A DNA stretch of 9,736 bases from Bacteroidales bacterium (lineage in GTDB: Bacteria > Bacteroidota > Bacteroidia > Bacteroidales > UBA932), in the NCBI GenBank assembly GCA_024681565.1, contig JAILAO010000074.1, forward strand, positions 1 through 9,736, in the 5' to 3' direction. The notes below the pieces were generated by a model. It was not told the DNA's origin. It did no database searches and saw only the letters and a list, made by a program, of their open reading frames with translations. This document shows, piece after piece, positions 1 through 7,359 of this stretch (the stretch's first letter is position 1; the number at the start of each line of letters is the position of its first letter). The position numbers and the translations under genes were made by a program.

Positions 1-1
1 G

Positions 2-937
2 GAGGGACAGGGCCTCTACCTGATGCGTCGCGACATCTTCCGCGTACAAACCTGTTTCCAGGGCACTTTCGGAGAAAGCAACTGGGGATGGGCCGCAGGA
101 CTCACCTACTGGAACATCAAGACCGGACACGCCGTCAACAAAAGCCTGAGCGGTACGTTCAACGATATCTCCCTGTATGATATCTATGTCGCGCACGGCA
201 TCATCCCGGAGGCGGAAAAAAACGGCGGACAGCATCTCGAGCTCAAGGCCGGCGTCGTCTACGATACCCGTGACCACGAGAACAACCCGACCCGCGGCAC
301 CAACATCGAGGCCTATCTCTTCGGTTCTCCGGACATCATCTCCCACCACGACAACAGCTACCTCAAGCTGGCCCTCCACTTCAAGCAGTTCTTCCCGATC
401 AACGAGCGGCTGGTCTTCGGCGGTCACCTCGCCTACCAGGGCATCATCGCCGGCAACGCCCCGTTCTATATGCTCCAGACCATCCAGAGCATCAACATGA
501 AGCAGATCAACACCGAGGGCCTCGGGTCCACCTGCACCCTCCGTGGTACCATCAACAACCGTCTGCAGGGAAACAGCTACGCCTGGTTGAACACCGAACT
601 CCGCTGGACCTTCGCCAAGTTCCGCTGGATCAACCAGAACTGGGCCCTCGCCACCAACCCGTTCTTCGATATGGGTATGATCGTGACTCCGTACCGCGCC
701 GAACAGATGAAGAGCATGCTCACCGACTACACGCCGGTAGCCACGGCGGACGGTACGATCCTCACCGTTTCCGACTTCTACACCCAGCAGGCTGAGAAAC
801 TGCACATGAGCGCCGGTATCGGTCTGCACGTGATCATGAACCAGAACTTCAACATCAACTTCGAGTTCGGCAAATGCTTCGATCCCAACGACGGCACCGG
901 CCTCGGTATCAACATCGGCCTGAACTACATCTTCTAG
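2..937 (+). CDS. Omp85/BamA-family outer-membrane barrel protein, C-terminal part
   Basis: The reading frame is open from the left edge, so the start lies outside the window; the first ATG visible (23) is internal. About 311 residues remain. They look like the 16-stranded barrel of the Omp85 superfamily (surface antigen D15, PF01103), which inserts or translocates proteins at the outer membrane. Visible signs are the motif DTRDHENNPTRGT typical of the barrel's middle, a later LRGT motif in the place of the family's (V/I)RGF barrel-lumen signature followed by an ELRW strand, alternating aromatic/polar strands throughout, and a C-terminal strand GINIGLNYIF ending in Phe, the usual outer-membrane assembly signal. 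The N-terminal POTRA or other periplasmic part is not in view, so canonical BamA cannot be told from a paralogue. The gene ends in tandem TAG TAG stops, then a hairpin terminator. Confidence 0.88.
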   Translation, partial: EGQGLYLMRRDIFRVQTCFQGTFGESNWGWAAGLTYWNIKTGHAVNKSLSGTFNDISLYDIYVAHGIIPEAEKNGGQHLELKAGVVYDTRDHENNPTRGTNIEAYLFGSPDIISHHDNSYLKLALHFKQFFPINERLVFGGHLAYQGIIAGNAPFYMLQTIQSINMKQINTEGLGSTCTLRGTINNRLQGNSYAWLNTELRWTFAKFRWINQNWALATNPFFDMGMIVTPYRAEQMKSMLTDYTPVATADGTILTVSDFYTQQAEKLHMSAGIGLHVIMNQNFNINFEFGKCFDPNDGTGLGINIGLNYIF

Positions 938-975
938 TAGAAAAGCGGCGGATCGGAAATCAATCCGTCAGAATC

Positions 976-1008
976 AGAAAGCCTGATGCATTGCGCATCA
1001 GGCTTTCT
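976..1008. terminator. Bidirectional hairpin terminator between convergent genes
   Basis: A perfect 14-bp inverted repeat (arms 976-989 and 995-1008) with a 5-nt loop lies between the convergent Omp85 gene and the PP2C phosphatase gene. The outer part of the stem is AGAAA paired with TTTCT, so each strand gets an A-tract before and a T-tract in the 3' arm, as in bidirectional intrinsic terminators. There is no long U-run beyond the stem on either strand. The right arm also encodes the last codons and TGA stop of the minus-strand gene. Confidence 0.8.
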
Positions 1009-2929
1009 TGATCTTCAGGCAGAGCATCGTCAGGTCATCGCTCGGTTCAGCACCGTCCACGAACCGGGTCAGCGATGCATTCATACGCTCAATGGTATCC
1101 TGCGCAGACTGGAAAGGTGCCGAGCGGAGCACGTCCAGGATGCGGTCGTCCCCGAACTGTTCATGGCGGGGATTCTCCGCTTCGTTGAGCCCGTCCGTAT
1201 AGAAGAGGAAGGGTTGTTCCCGCACGTTCTCCAGCTCCTCGCCTTCGAAGATAAATCCGGGAGCGATGCCGAGGGGCACGTTGGACTTGATGTCCAGGAA
1301 ACGCGCCTCACCGTCCGAGAAGACGGCAGGAGGATTGTGACCGCAGTTGCAGAACTCCATCCGGCCGGTTTCCAGGAAGATCTTGCCGATGAACATGGTC
1401 ACGAACATCATCTGCTCATTTTCAGAGGAAACCGCCTCGTTGACCTGGTGCGCGATCTCCGCCGGCGAGAGGTCCTGCTGCGAAACCACGCGGCAGATAT
1501 TGCGTACCACAGCCATCACCAGGCTGCCGGGGATACCCTTGCCGCTGACATCGCCGATGCAGAAATAGAGCTTGTCCTTGAGCAGGAAATAATCATACAG
1601 ATCCCCGCCGACCTCTTTCGCCGGAGTCATCGAAGCAAAGATATCGATATCGTTCCGGCGTGGGAACGGAGGGAAAATACGGGGTATCATGGACAACTGG
1701 ATCTCCCGGGCGATGCGCAGTTCATTCTCGATCCGCTCCTTGCTGGCCGTGGTCCGGGTCAGTTCGTCGATGTAGCTGACCAGCGAACGCTGCATATGGC
1801 CGAACGACCGGGTCAACTGTCCGATCTCATCCACCCGTTCCGTCGGAGGCAGCGGTTCGTCAAATTTGCCGGTGGAGATCTTGTCCGTCTGGCTGACCAG
1901 TTCTCCCAGCGGCTTGAGCAGCGTCGAGACAGCCCGGCTGAAGACAAGAAGCATCAGCAAAAGGCCGAAGAGAAAGATCGCGACGAGGACATGGCGGAGA
2001 TGGTCGAAACCGCTGAAAATCTCCTGTTTCGGACAAACGATACCCACGCTCCATCCCGTCGCCTTGACCGGTTCATAGAACACATAGTAGGGCTCCTTGT
2101 TCAGAACCATCTGGCGTATGCCACATTCTCCGTTCAACATCGCATGCCCCAGCGAGCTTATCTCCGGATCGGGAACAGCCAGCGTCTCCGTGAAGATAGA
2201 GGTATTCAGCAGTTTGGTCGTATCCGGATGGACCAGATACGATCCGCCGCGGCCGATCATAATGCTGTAAGAACGGGGATATGGCTTTACGGAGTTGATG
2301 GTCTCCGACAACCAGGACAGCGAAATGTCCACGGAAAGGGATCCGAAACATTCTCCGTCGTCCCCGATCAGCGGCTTACAATAAGATGTGAGCAGGTCGC
2401 TCAAACCGATTTCCTCGACCAAATCAAAATATGGTTCCGACCAGCAGGGCTGTTTCAGCAGTTTGGGCAGCTGGTACCAGTCCATATAGAAGTACTGATA
2501 GTGGTCGGAGCCTTCGTTGACCACCAGCACGGAATCATCTTCACGATAGGCCAAAGCAGAGAAATACCGCCCTTTCTCCGGATAATAATCGGGCTCGAAG
2601 GAGATCGAACAACTCTCGATCTCCGGATTGTTGAGCAGTACGCTGCGGGACAGTTCGAACATCTCGTCCGGCTGATCCAGCTTCTGGTAGACCAGCCAGT
2701 CCACATTATCCGCTGCGATGATGGCATCGTCCAGGATGTCATTGACACGCAGTACGGTATTGTTGAGAATCTGGGTGGCACGCTCGATGGCTTCGCGTTC
2801 GACCGCCTTCCGGGACTCGATGAAATAATAGCCGAATGCGGTCAGGAAAATCAAGGCGGCAAACAAAACGATCCACAGGCTCAGCCGGGTGGGAAGAGAA
2901 GAACGAAAACGTTGGACGAGCTTGTTCAT
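998..2929 (-). CDS. Membrane dCache-HAMP-PP2C (SpoIIE/RsbU-type) Ser/Thr phosphatase
   Basis: This 643-residue sensor phosphatase is predicted to dephosphorylate a cytoplasmic Ser/Thr-phosphorylated regulator, by family usually an anti-sigma-factor antagonist. Order of parts: TM helix about 17-37; extracytoplasmic double-Cache-like sensor about 40-305, with a GGSYLVHPD motif at 228-236; TM helix about 313-332; HAMP about 333-386; helical linker with ENELRIAREIQLSMIP; PP2C/SpoIIE domain about 417-643. The metal-binding acidic positions are all present: GGDLYD (D443, D446), GDVSGKG (D460), FYTDG (D579) and SDDLT (D631/D632), with CGHNPP between, so it should be active. I chose the ATG at 2929 because it overlaps the stop of the upstream gene as ATGA, which suggests translational coupling; an ATG 48 nt further upstream (2977) is possible but would lie inside that gene. 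No cognate kinase or STAS-domain antagonist is in the window. Confidence 0.93.
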   Translation of the reverse strand: MNKLVQRFRSSLPTRLSLWIVLFAALIFLTAFGYYFIESRKAVEREAIERATQILNNTVLRVNDILDDAIIAADNVDWLVYQKLDQPDEMFELSRSVLLNNPEIESCSISFEPDYYPEKGRYFSALAYREDDSVLVVNEGSDHYQYFYMDWYQLPKLLKQPCWSEPYFDLVEEIGLSDLLTSYCKPLIGDDGECFGSLSVDISLSWLSETINSVKPYPRSYSIMIGRGGSYLVHPDTTKLLNTSIFTETLAVPDPEISSLGHAMLNGECGIRQMVLNKEPYYVFYEPVKATGWSVGIVCPKQEIFSGFDHLRHVLVAIFLFGLLLMLLVFSRAVSTLLKPLGELVSQTDKISTGKFDEPLPPTERVDEIGQLTRSFGHMQRSLVSYIDELTRTTASKERIENELRIAREIQLSMIPRIFPPFPRRNDIDIFASMTPAKEVGGDLYDYFLLKDKLYFCIGDVSGKGIPGSLVMAVVRNICRVVSQQDLSPAEIAHQVNEAVSSENEQMMFVTMFIGKIFLETGRMEFCNCGHNPPAVFSDGEARFLDIKSNVPLGIAPGFIFEGEELENVREQPFLFYTDGLNEAENPRHEQFGDDRILDVLRSAPFQSAQDTIERMNASLTRFVDGAEPSDDLTMLCLKIKKA

Positions 2930-3870
2930 CGGGGCATCAGGTCTAAGTATGAGACATTCCGTTTCAGCAGGCCGCACTCCAGCATCAGCGAAGAGGCCTG
3001 CTCCACCATATCTTCGCGTAGACGGAACTCCCGTTGGTGCGAATCCCGGTCAACCTGCTGGCGGAGGATTTCCTCCAGCATCAGTTTCTGCATGACACGG
3101 TTGGTCGGGGTCTGGTTTTTCTCCACGAAGTGCATGACGATGTCCAGCGCCTCTTCCGGATGCTCGGCCGTCCACTCCCAACCGCGGCGGCTGGCCCGGA
3201 CGAAGCGTTCCGCGCGGTCCTTGTTGGCCCGGTAGGTCTTCAGCGGCATATAAACCCCGTCTTCCTGGATATTGTATCCGTGATCGGAGAAACGATAAAT
3301 GTATTCTTCCTTCAGGTCCATTCCGGCCTGGAGCAGCAGATAATACTCGTTGTAACTCATGGCCATGGTCGCATCCAAGGCGCCGGAAACAAAAAGATTG
3401 AGGTTGTTGACAAAGCGGACCCATTGATAATCCATGCCCTCCTTCTGGTTCATGCAGTAGCCCAACTGCGTGAATCCGGTATTCCAGATCCCGACATGGG
3501 CGCCATGCTGCTCGAGCGGATTCTTTTCCCAGCGGGAGACGATCATCAACGCATTGTTCATCGAAGTCTGCAGGACGTTCACCAGGGGGAAGCCGCTGTC
3601 CACGATCTCCATGGCCTGGGCCAGCTGGAGCGTCGTGGCATGGCTCTTTTCTGTCCGGACCCGGTCCATCGCCGTCTGCGAGGTCGAGGGATGCACGATC
3701 TCCACGGAAACGCCTTCCTCCTCATAGAACCCTTTCTCCAACGCTACATAATACCCGGCGAACTGCGCCTGGGCAGACCACTGGGGAGTAAAAACGAAAG
3801 TGTCCTGCGCGTGCAGGGAAACCGCTGCCAGACAGAAGGACAAAATGGTAAGGGGGCGGAAAGAGGTCAT
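2926..3870 (-). CDS. Secreted NMT1/THI5-like (SsuA-type) substrate-binding protein
   Basis: A 314-residue protein with a Sec signal peptide (hydrophobic 7-19, predicted cut after LHA at 21, before QD). There is no lipobox in the usual place, so it should be soluble in the periplasm. After the signal comes the family hallmark WSAQAQFAGYYVALEKGFYE at 31-50 and then EGVSVEIV, as in NMT1/THI5-like domains (PF09084) of ABC transporters for pyrimidine precursors, sulfonates or nitrate. The ligand cannot be read from the sequence. No permease or ATPase gene lies next to it. Instead the gene is the first of a two-gene operon: its TGA overlaps the phosphatase ATG by 4 nt. A TAnnTTTG box lies 26-33 nt upstream of its ATG. 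Likely role (inference): periplasmic ligand-binding partner of the Cache-sensor phosphatase, rather than a transporter component. Confidence 0.88.
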   Translation of the reverse strand: MTSFRPLTILSFCLAAVSLHAQDTFVFTPQWSAQAQFAGYYVALEKGFYEEEGVSVEIVHPSTSQTAMDRVRTEKSHATTLQLAQAMEIVDSGFPLVNVLQTSMNNALMIVSRWEKNPLEQHGAHVGIWNTGFTQLGYCMNQKEGMDYQWVRFVNNLNLFVSGALDATMAMSYNEYYLLLQAGMDLKEEYIYRFSDHGYNIQEDGVYMPLKTYRANKDRAERFVRASRRGWEWTAEHPEEALDIVMHFVEKNQTPTNRVMQKLMLEEILRQQVDRDSHQREFRLREDMVEQASSLMLECGLLKRNVSYLDLMPR

Positions 3871-3895
3871 TGCGTCATATAACTATCCATAATTG

Positions 3896-3903
3896 CAAAT
3901 TTA
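3896..3903 (-). promoter_or_regulatory. Bacteroidetes -7 box for the binding-protein/phosphatase operon
   Basis: On the minus strand this reads TAAATTTG, an exact match to TAnnTTTG. It sits 26 nt before the ATG of the binding-protein gene, in an AT-rich gap after the GH9 terminator. A TTTG lies only 14 nt upstream of the box (3918-3921), closer than the usual -33 spacing, so the -33 element is uncertain. Confidence 0.6.
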
Positions 3904-3948
3904 TCATTATTTCCCGACAAATACGCCCCGGTTCCCCAAATAATGGTG

Positions 3949-3993
3949 AAAAAGATAAAAGAAACGGACCGCGGCAAAGACGCCGCGGCCCGT
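3949..3993 (-). terminator. Intrinsic terminator downstream of the GH9 gene
   Basis: On the minus strand a GC-rich hairpin (arms 3982-3993 and 3964-3975, 12 positions with one mismatch, 6-nt loop) is followed by a T-rich tail of about 15 nt (reverse complement of 3949-3963). It starts 22 nt after the stop codon of the GH9 gene. It separates that gene from the promoter of the next operon on the same strand. Confidence 0.85.
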
Positions 3994-4015
3994 ATTCATC
4001 TGTTGTCCGAAGGAC

Positions 4016-6550
4016 TTATCGGGCAAGAAGGTTCTGCAGGGCGGCTCCGTAAATCAGGTAGCCGGTGTTGCCCGCGATCGTACCTTCGTTCTGACCCCAC
4101 AGGAAAGGCCAGTCGTCATAATTCTCGAAATGGTCGGGATGACGGAACAGGACGCCCGGTGCGACGTTGCCGGGGATGAAGGAGAAGTCCGCGCGGTTGT
4201 TGCCGTAGAAGACCTCCTTCGGGCGGGTGGCACCGACGGCGGCAACCAGCGAATAATTGTGGTACGGATGACAGCCGAAGAGGTAGCCGGCCGCCTTGAG
4301 GGCATATTCCGGGCCGATGATGTCCGGATAGTATTGGCTGGCGAAGCTGGCCGTGGTACCGAAACTGACCACACTGCCGCTGGCAGCCCAGTTGCCCAGT
4401 CCGATGGGAACGCCGTAAGGGTTGTCGACGTCCAGGCTGTCCATGTATTCCTTATACTGCTGGACATACGGGCGGAGCCGTTCTTTGTAATCGGCATCCA
4501 TATAAGGGATGGCGTCGAGTGCGGGCTGGATGGAGAAACTCACACCGCGGTCCAGCGCAGGCCATACCTGTTTCTCGAAATCTTCGAGATAGTGCTTCTC
4601 TCCCGTCGAGACGTAGAGCTGCAGGTTGGTGGACATGTTGCCGAAGCCGCCGCGGCCGCGCATCCGCGCGCCCATCGGGCTGTTGGCCATCAGTTCCGTA
4701 CCTTCTTTCATCAGGCGCTTGGACTGGGTCAGGGCACGGCGTGACAGGTCGTCATTGTAACCGGCGAGGGCGCGGCTGGCCGCCGCGAACATCGTGGCCG
4801 CCTGCAGGTCAAGGAACGGATTGCGGGTCGTGAAAGCCCACATGTCATCCGGCGTGCCGCTGGATTTGCCGTCCGCAGATTTCTGATAGGGTTTCAGGCG
4901 CGGATCGTAATGCAGGCCGTCGGTGATGGACGCCGCATCGCCCAGGTGATGGTAATTGTCCAGCACAGAATTCGAGAGGGTCTGGGACATGTGGCCGATG
5001 ATTTCGGCCTGGGCCACCAGGTTCAATACACCGTGCTCGATGTACTGCAGTACGTCGGGAACGCCGTCCGGACGGTGCAGGTCCACATAACGCTGCTCCT
5101 GGCTGACGAAGGTCTCGTCACGCAGGGGCTTGAAGCGCTCCCAGTCGGACACGAGGTTCTGCACCACATTGATGTTGGACCCCGTCTCGATGTCGAAGTC
5201 ACCGGCATCGAAGTATCCGCCGACATTCAGGCCGGGAATGAGCTGGAGGGCCTTGTACTTGGTATCGATGGGTCCCTGGCTGTGGAGGTCGAAGTGGTCG
5301 GTGTTGGCGGGTGCCTGGAGATAACCTTCCTTGAAAGGCTCCCCATGCCAGACACGGTATCCTTCGTTGACCATCATGTGGTTCATGTGGATCGGAATCC
5401 AGACATCACTGGTAGCATCCGTAATGCGGTCATAGACACTGTCATCGATGATGAAGTCGTTGGTCTGGACGTCGCCGTAACGCAGGAAATACACGCCGGG
5501 CTCCTGAACGGAGGAGAAGTCGAATTTCGCGTAATGGTATTTGTAGTAATCCCCCCAGGACTTGACAGGGCCGGAGAAAACGCGGGAGGAAGTCCCGTCG
5601 GCATTGACCTTGTAGACTTCGGCCGTGGCGCGGACCTTGTCCGCCTTGTCCAGCTCGATCACGGCCACCTTGGGCTGAGAAGGGATGTAACCGACCTGGG
5701 AGAAACCTACGTTGGGCTCACGCACCCACCCGGCGACGGCATTCGGTTCCACGGTCCAGCTCAGCACCTTGCCTGTCTTGCCGGCCGGCAGCAGGCTGCG
5801 CAGCACATACCAGCCGTTCTGCGCCAGCAGACGGCCGTCGAAGAGCATCAGCTCAGCATCTTCGGAAGTAACCTTGATCATCCGTTCGGGCGTATCCGGG
5901 GCCAGCACCATCGAATGGCCGGTGACCAGCGGAAGCGGATCCACGAAGCGGCCGGTACCCCGGTCGTCATAGGTCCTGTAGCCTTTGAACTGCTTGACCT
6001 TTTCTTCATTGGGGCGCGTGACGGTCAGGCTGGCCGAATAACGCGGGAAACGGCCCGGCTTGCCGTCCATCAGGTAGGCTTTGTTCCAATACTGGGACGG
6101 GAGGAATTCCAGGTTGAACCCGGCCTCCCCTTCCAGTTCCTTCGGGAGCGGCTTGTCGAGATACACATCGATCCGAACGGCCTTGCCGACGGCTGTGGTC
6201 ACGATACGTGAATCGAAATCGTAGTCCGGGTAACGGAGCCCGACCTCGATCGACTTCTCTTCGGCGTTGACGGTACGCGACGTAGACTGCGGGACAAGGT
6301 CCCATTGCTCGGGGGTGTTGGAGAGACGGACGGCGCCTCCCTGGACGGTACGGACGCCGTGGTGGATCACTTCGATGCCGGAGTTTTTCTCGTCATTGAA
6401 GCCTCCGGAGAAGGTGTTGCTGTACACCAGCACATTGACTCCCTGACGCTCGAAGTATTCTTGATCATTCAACTTCAGCTCCGGAGCGGCAGGTTTCGAA
6501 CACGCAGCCAGCGCAAGCACAGGCAGCAGTAATAGAGCAGATTTTTTCAT
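4016..6550 (-). CDS. GH9-family glycoside hydrolase lipoprotein with N-terminal Ig-like domain
   Basis: An 844-residue lipoprotein. The signal peptide ends in the lipobox LAAC (Cys17). Residues about 25-280 form a predicted beta-rich N-terminal extension of unknown role; about 280-370 match the Ig-like domain that precedes many GH9 enzymes (CelD_N, PF02927: VGFSQVGYIPSQ through DVQTNDFIIDD); about 375-844 are the GH9 (alpha/alpha)6 domain. The catalytic Asp pair is in GGYFDAGDFD (D448, D451) and the general acid is probably E822 in WGQNEG. The usual HHR substrate-binding motif of GH9 cellulases is not visible. In its place is FYGNNRADFSFIPG, so the substrate may not be cellulose. No acidic export signal follows Cys17, so surface exposure is uncertain. 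ATG 6550 is chosen because the signal peptide follows directly and an A-rich leader precedes it. No SusC/SusD pair is adjacent, and its own promoter-like box and terminator suggest a single-gene unit. Confidence 0.9.
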   Translation of the reverse strand: MKKSALLLLPVLALAACSKPAAPELKLNDQEYFERQGVNVLVYSNTFSGGFNDEKNSGIEVIHHGVRTVQGGAVRLSNTPEQWDLVPQSTSRTVNAEEKSIEVGLRYPDYDFDSRIVTTAVGKAVRIDVYLDKPLPKELEGEAGFNLEFLPSQYWNKAYLMDGKPGRFPRYSASLTVTRPNEEKVKQFKGYRTYDDRGTGRFVDPLPLVTGHSMVLAPDTPERMIKVTSEDAELMLFDGRLLAQNGWYVLRSLLPAGKTGKVLSWTVEPNAVAGWVREPNVGFSQVGYIPSQPKVAVIELDKADKVRATAEVYKVNADGTSSRVFSGPVKSWGDYYKYHYAKFDFSSVQEPGVYFLRYGDVQTNDFIIDDSVYDRITDATSDVWIPIHMNHMMVNEGYRVWHGEPFKEGYLQAPANTDHFDLHSQGPIDTKYKALQLIPGLNVGGYFDAGDFDIETGSNINVVQNLVSDWERFKPLRDETFVSQEQRYVDLHRPDGVPDVLQYIEHGVLNLVAQAEIIGHMSQTLSNSVLDNYHHLGDAASITDGLHYDPRLKPYQKSADGKSSGTPDDMWAFTTRNPFLDLQAATMFAAASRALAGYNDDLSRRALTQSKRLMKEGTELMANSPMGARMRGRGGFGNMSTNLQLYVSTGEKHYLEDFEKQVWPALDRGVSFSIQPALDAIPYMDADYKERLRPYVQQYKEYMDSLDVDNPYGVPIGLGNWAASGSVVSFGTTASFASQYYPDIIGPEYALKAAGYLFGCHPYHNYSLVAAVGATRPKEVFYGNNRADFSFIPGNVAPGVLFRHPDHFENYDDWPFLWGQNEGTIAGNTGYLIYGAALQNLLAR

Positions 6551-6579
6551 AAACGGTTTTATAAATGTTTTTCTTTTTT

Positions 6580-6587
6580 CAAAGTTA
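6580..6587 (-). promoter_or_regulatory. Bacteroidetes -7 box for the GH9 gene
   Basis: The minus strand reads TAACTTTG, an exact TAnnTTTG match, 29 nt before the GH9 ATG and followed by a very A-rich leader, typical of this phylum. The expected -33 region falls inside the inverted repeat at 6591-6621; only a GTTT (6605-6608), 17 nt away, resembles a -33 element. Confidence 0.65.
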
Positions 6588-6590
6588 CAG

Positions 6591-6621
6591 ACAATCCGGA
6601 CAGGAAACCTATCCGGATTGT
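6591..6621. repeat. Inverted repeat between the M15 peptidase gene and the GH9 promoter
   Basis: Perfect 10-bp arms (ACAATCCGGA at 6591-6600 and its reverse complement at 6612-6621). A further 3-bp AGG/CCT pairing lies inside after one mismatch, leaving an AAA loop. It begins 33 nt past the stop of the M15 peptidase gene and ends 3 nt short of the GH9 -7 box. It could be the terminator of the upstream operon, though it has no T-tail on the minus strand, or an operator covering the GH9 -33 region. The sequence alone does not decide. Confidence 0.7.
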
Positions 6622-6654
6622 TTCAGGTTCTTGCAATTTTGATTCAAACAAGTG

Positions 6655-7356
6655 CTACAACACTTTCTCAAAATGCTGATAATCCTTCACCGAACGCCAG
6701 GCGCCGCCCCAGCGGAAACCATGTTCGACGAAGAGGCGGTAGCAGAGATCCTCCCGGTCGATCTTGTGCGGGAAGTCCCGGGTCCGGTCCACATACGGCT
6801 CCGCCCCTTCCGGGCTCACACGGCCGTTCCGGTCGATATAGGGGTTTTCCAGCGGGTTGACATCGATGGCCAGCCCCCGGGCATGGTTGGAGAGTTTCTT
6901 CTGGCCCGGAACCGTCCGGAAATTGAAACACGAAGTGTTGTCCGCCAGCATCGAGGCATCGTCCGAGCCGTCGAAATCATCCACCAGGCGGATGCTGCAG
7001 ATGGGATACCCGGCCTGATACAGGGCTTCGAATATTTCGCAGAGATCCTGCGCGATGGCGACATTGCAGACCAGTTCCCCGGTCTGCCGCCCGCCGTCGA
7101 AATCATAATAGGAAAGCCGGAGATAGCGCAACTCCGACAAGGGAACCGTGGCGTGGTCGGGATAGGAACGTCCCCGCATCCGCGCCTCCACCTCCGGGGG
7201 TATCGCCTGGATGGTGAATTCCGGGACAAACGGCACTTCGGCAACGGCCGCAGGAGCTTCCGCCTCCGCCCCGGGAACCGTGTCCGCAGGGACGCCGCGA
7301 CCCCGGCACCCGCACAGGAGCACCAGAAGCACCGGAATCATCCAGTACCCGCGCAT
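6655..7356 (-). CDS. M15-family (VanY/D-Ala-D-Ala carboxypeptidase-like) peptidase lipoprotein
   Basis: A 233-residue lipoprotein (lipobox LCGC, Cys17) with an Ala/Pro/Glu-rich linker to about residue 45, then a zinc peptidase domain of the M15 type (PF13539-like). The zinc ligands are all visible: H158 and D165 in SNHARGLAIDVNP, and H228 in DYQHFEK; the family's FRWGGAW precedes the last one. Relatives cut peptide bonds in peptidoglycan (D-Ala-D-Ala carboxypeptidases or L-Ala-D-Glu endopeptidases); which bond is cut here cannot be said. The membrane anchor places it at the cell wall. Five cysteines lie beyond the lipidated one, so disulfides are possible. The start is 3 nt after the stop of the oxidoreductase gene, so the two are almost certainly co-transcribed. 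An inverted repeat follows the stop. Confidence 0.9.
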   Translation of the reverse strand: MRGYWMIPVLLVLLCGCRGRGVPADTVPGAEAEAPAAVAEVPFVPEFTIQAIPPEVEARMRGRSYPDHATVPLSELRYLRLSYYDFDGGRQTGELVCNVAIAQDLCEIFEALYQAGYPICSIRLVDDFDGSDDASMLADNTSCFNFRTVPGQKKLSNHARGLAIDVNPLENPYIDRNGRVSPEGAEPYVDRTRDFPHKIDREDLCYRLFVEHGFRWGGAWRSVKDYQHFEKVL

Positions 7357-7359
7357 TGC

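Noticed and set aside
2927..2977. Alternative upstream start for the phosphatase (ATG at 2977)
   Set aside because: It would overlap the upstream gene by 52 nt; the ATG at 2929 gives the common ATGA overlap and places the first membrane helix at a normal distance from the N-terminus.
986..3235. 749-codon open frame on the plus strand opposite the phosphatase and the binding-protein gene
   Set aside because: It lies antisense to two genes with clear domains and catalytic motifs, its translation shows no recognisable domain, and it starts within a terminator hairpin. Long antisense frames are expected in GC-rich coding DNA.
3034..3882. 282-codon plus-strand open frame opposite the binding-protein gene
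   Set aside because: The minus strand has a signal peptide and the NMT1/THI5 signature; the plus-strand frame is its shadow.
4910..6211. 433-codon plus-strand open frame opposite the GH9 gene
   Set aside because: It is a shadow of the GH9 reading frame; no signal, motif or promoter supports it.
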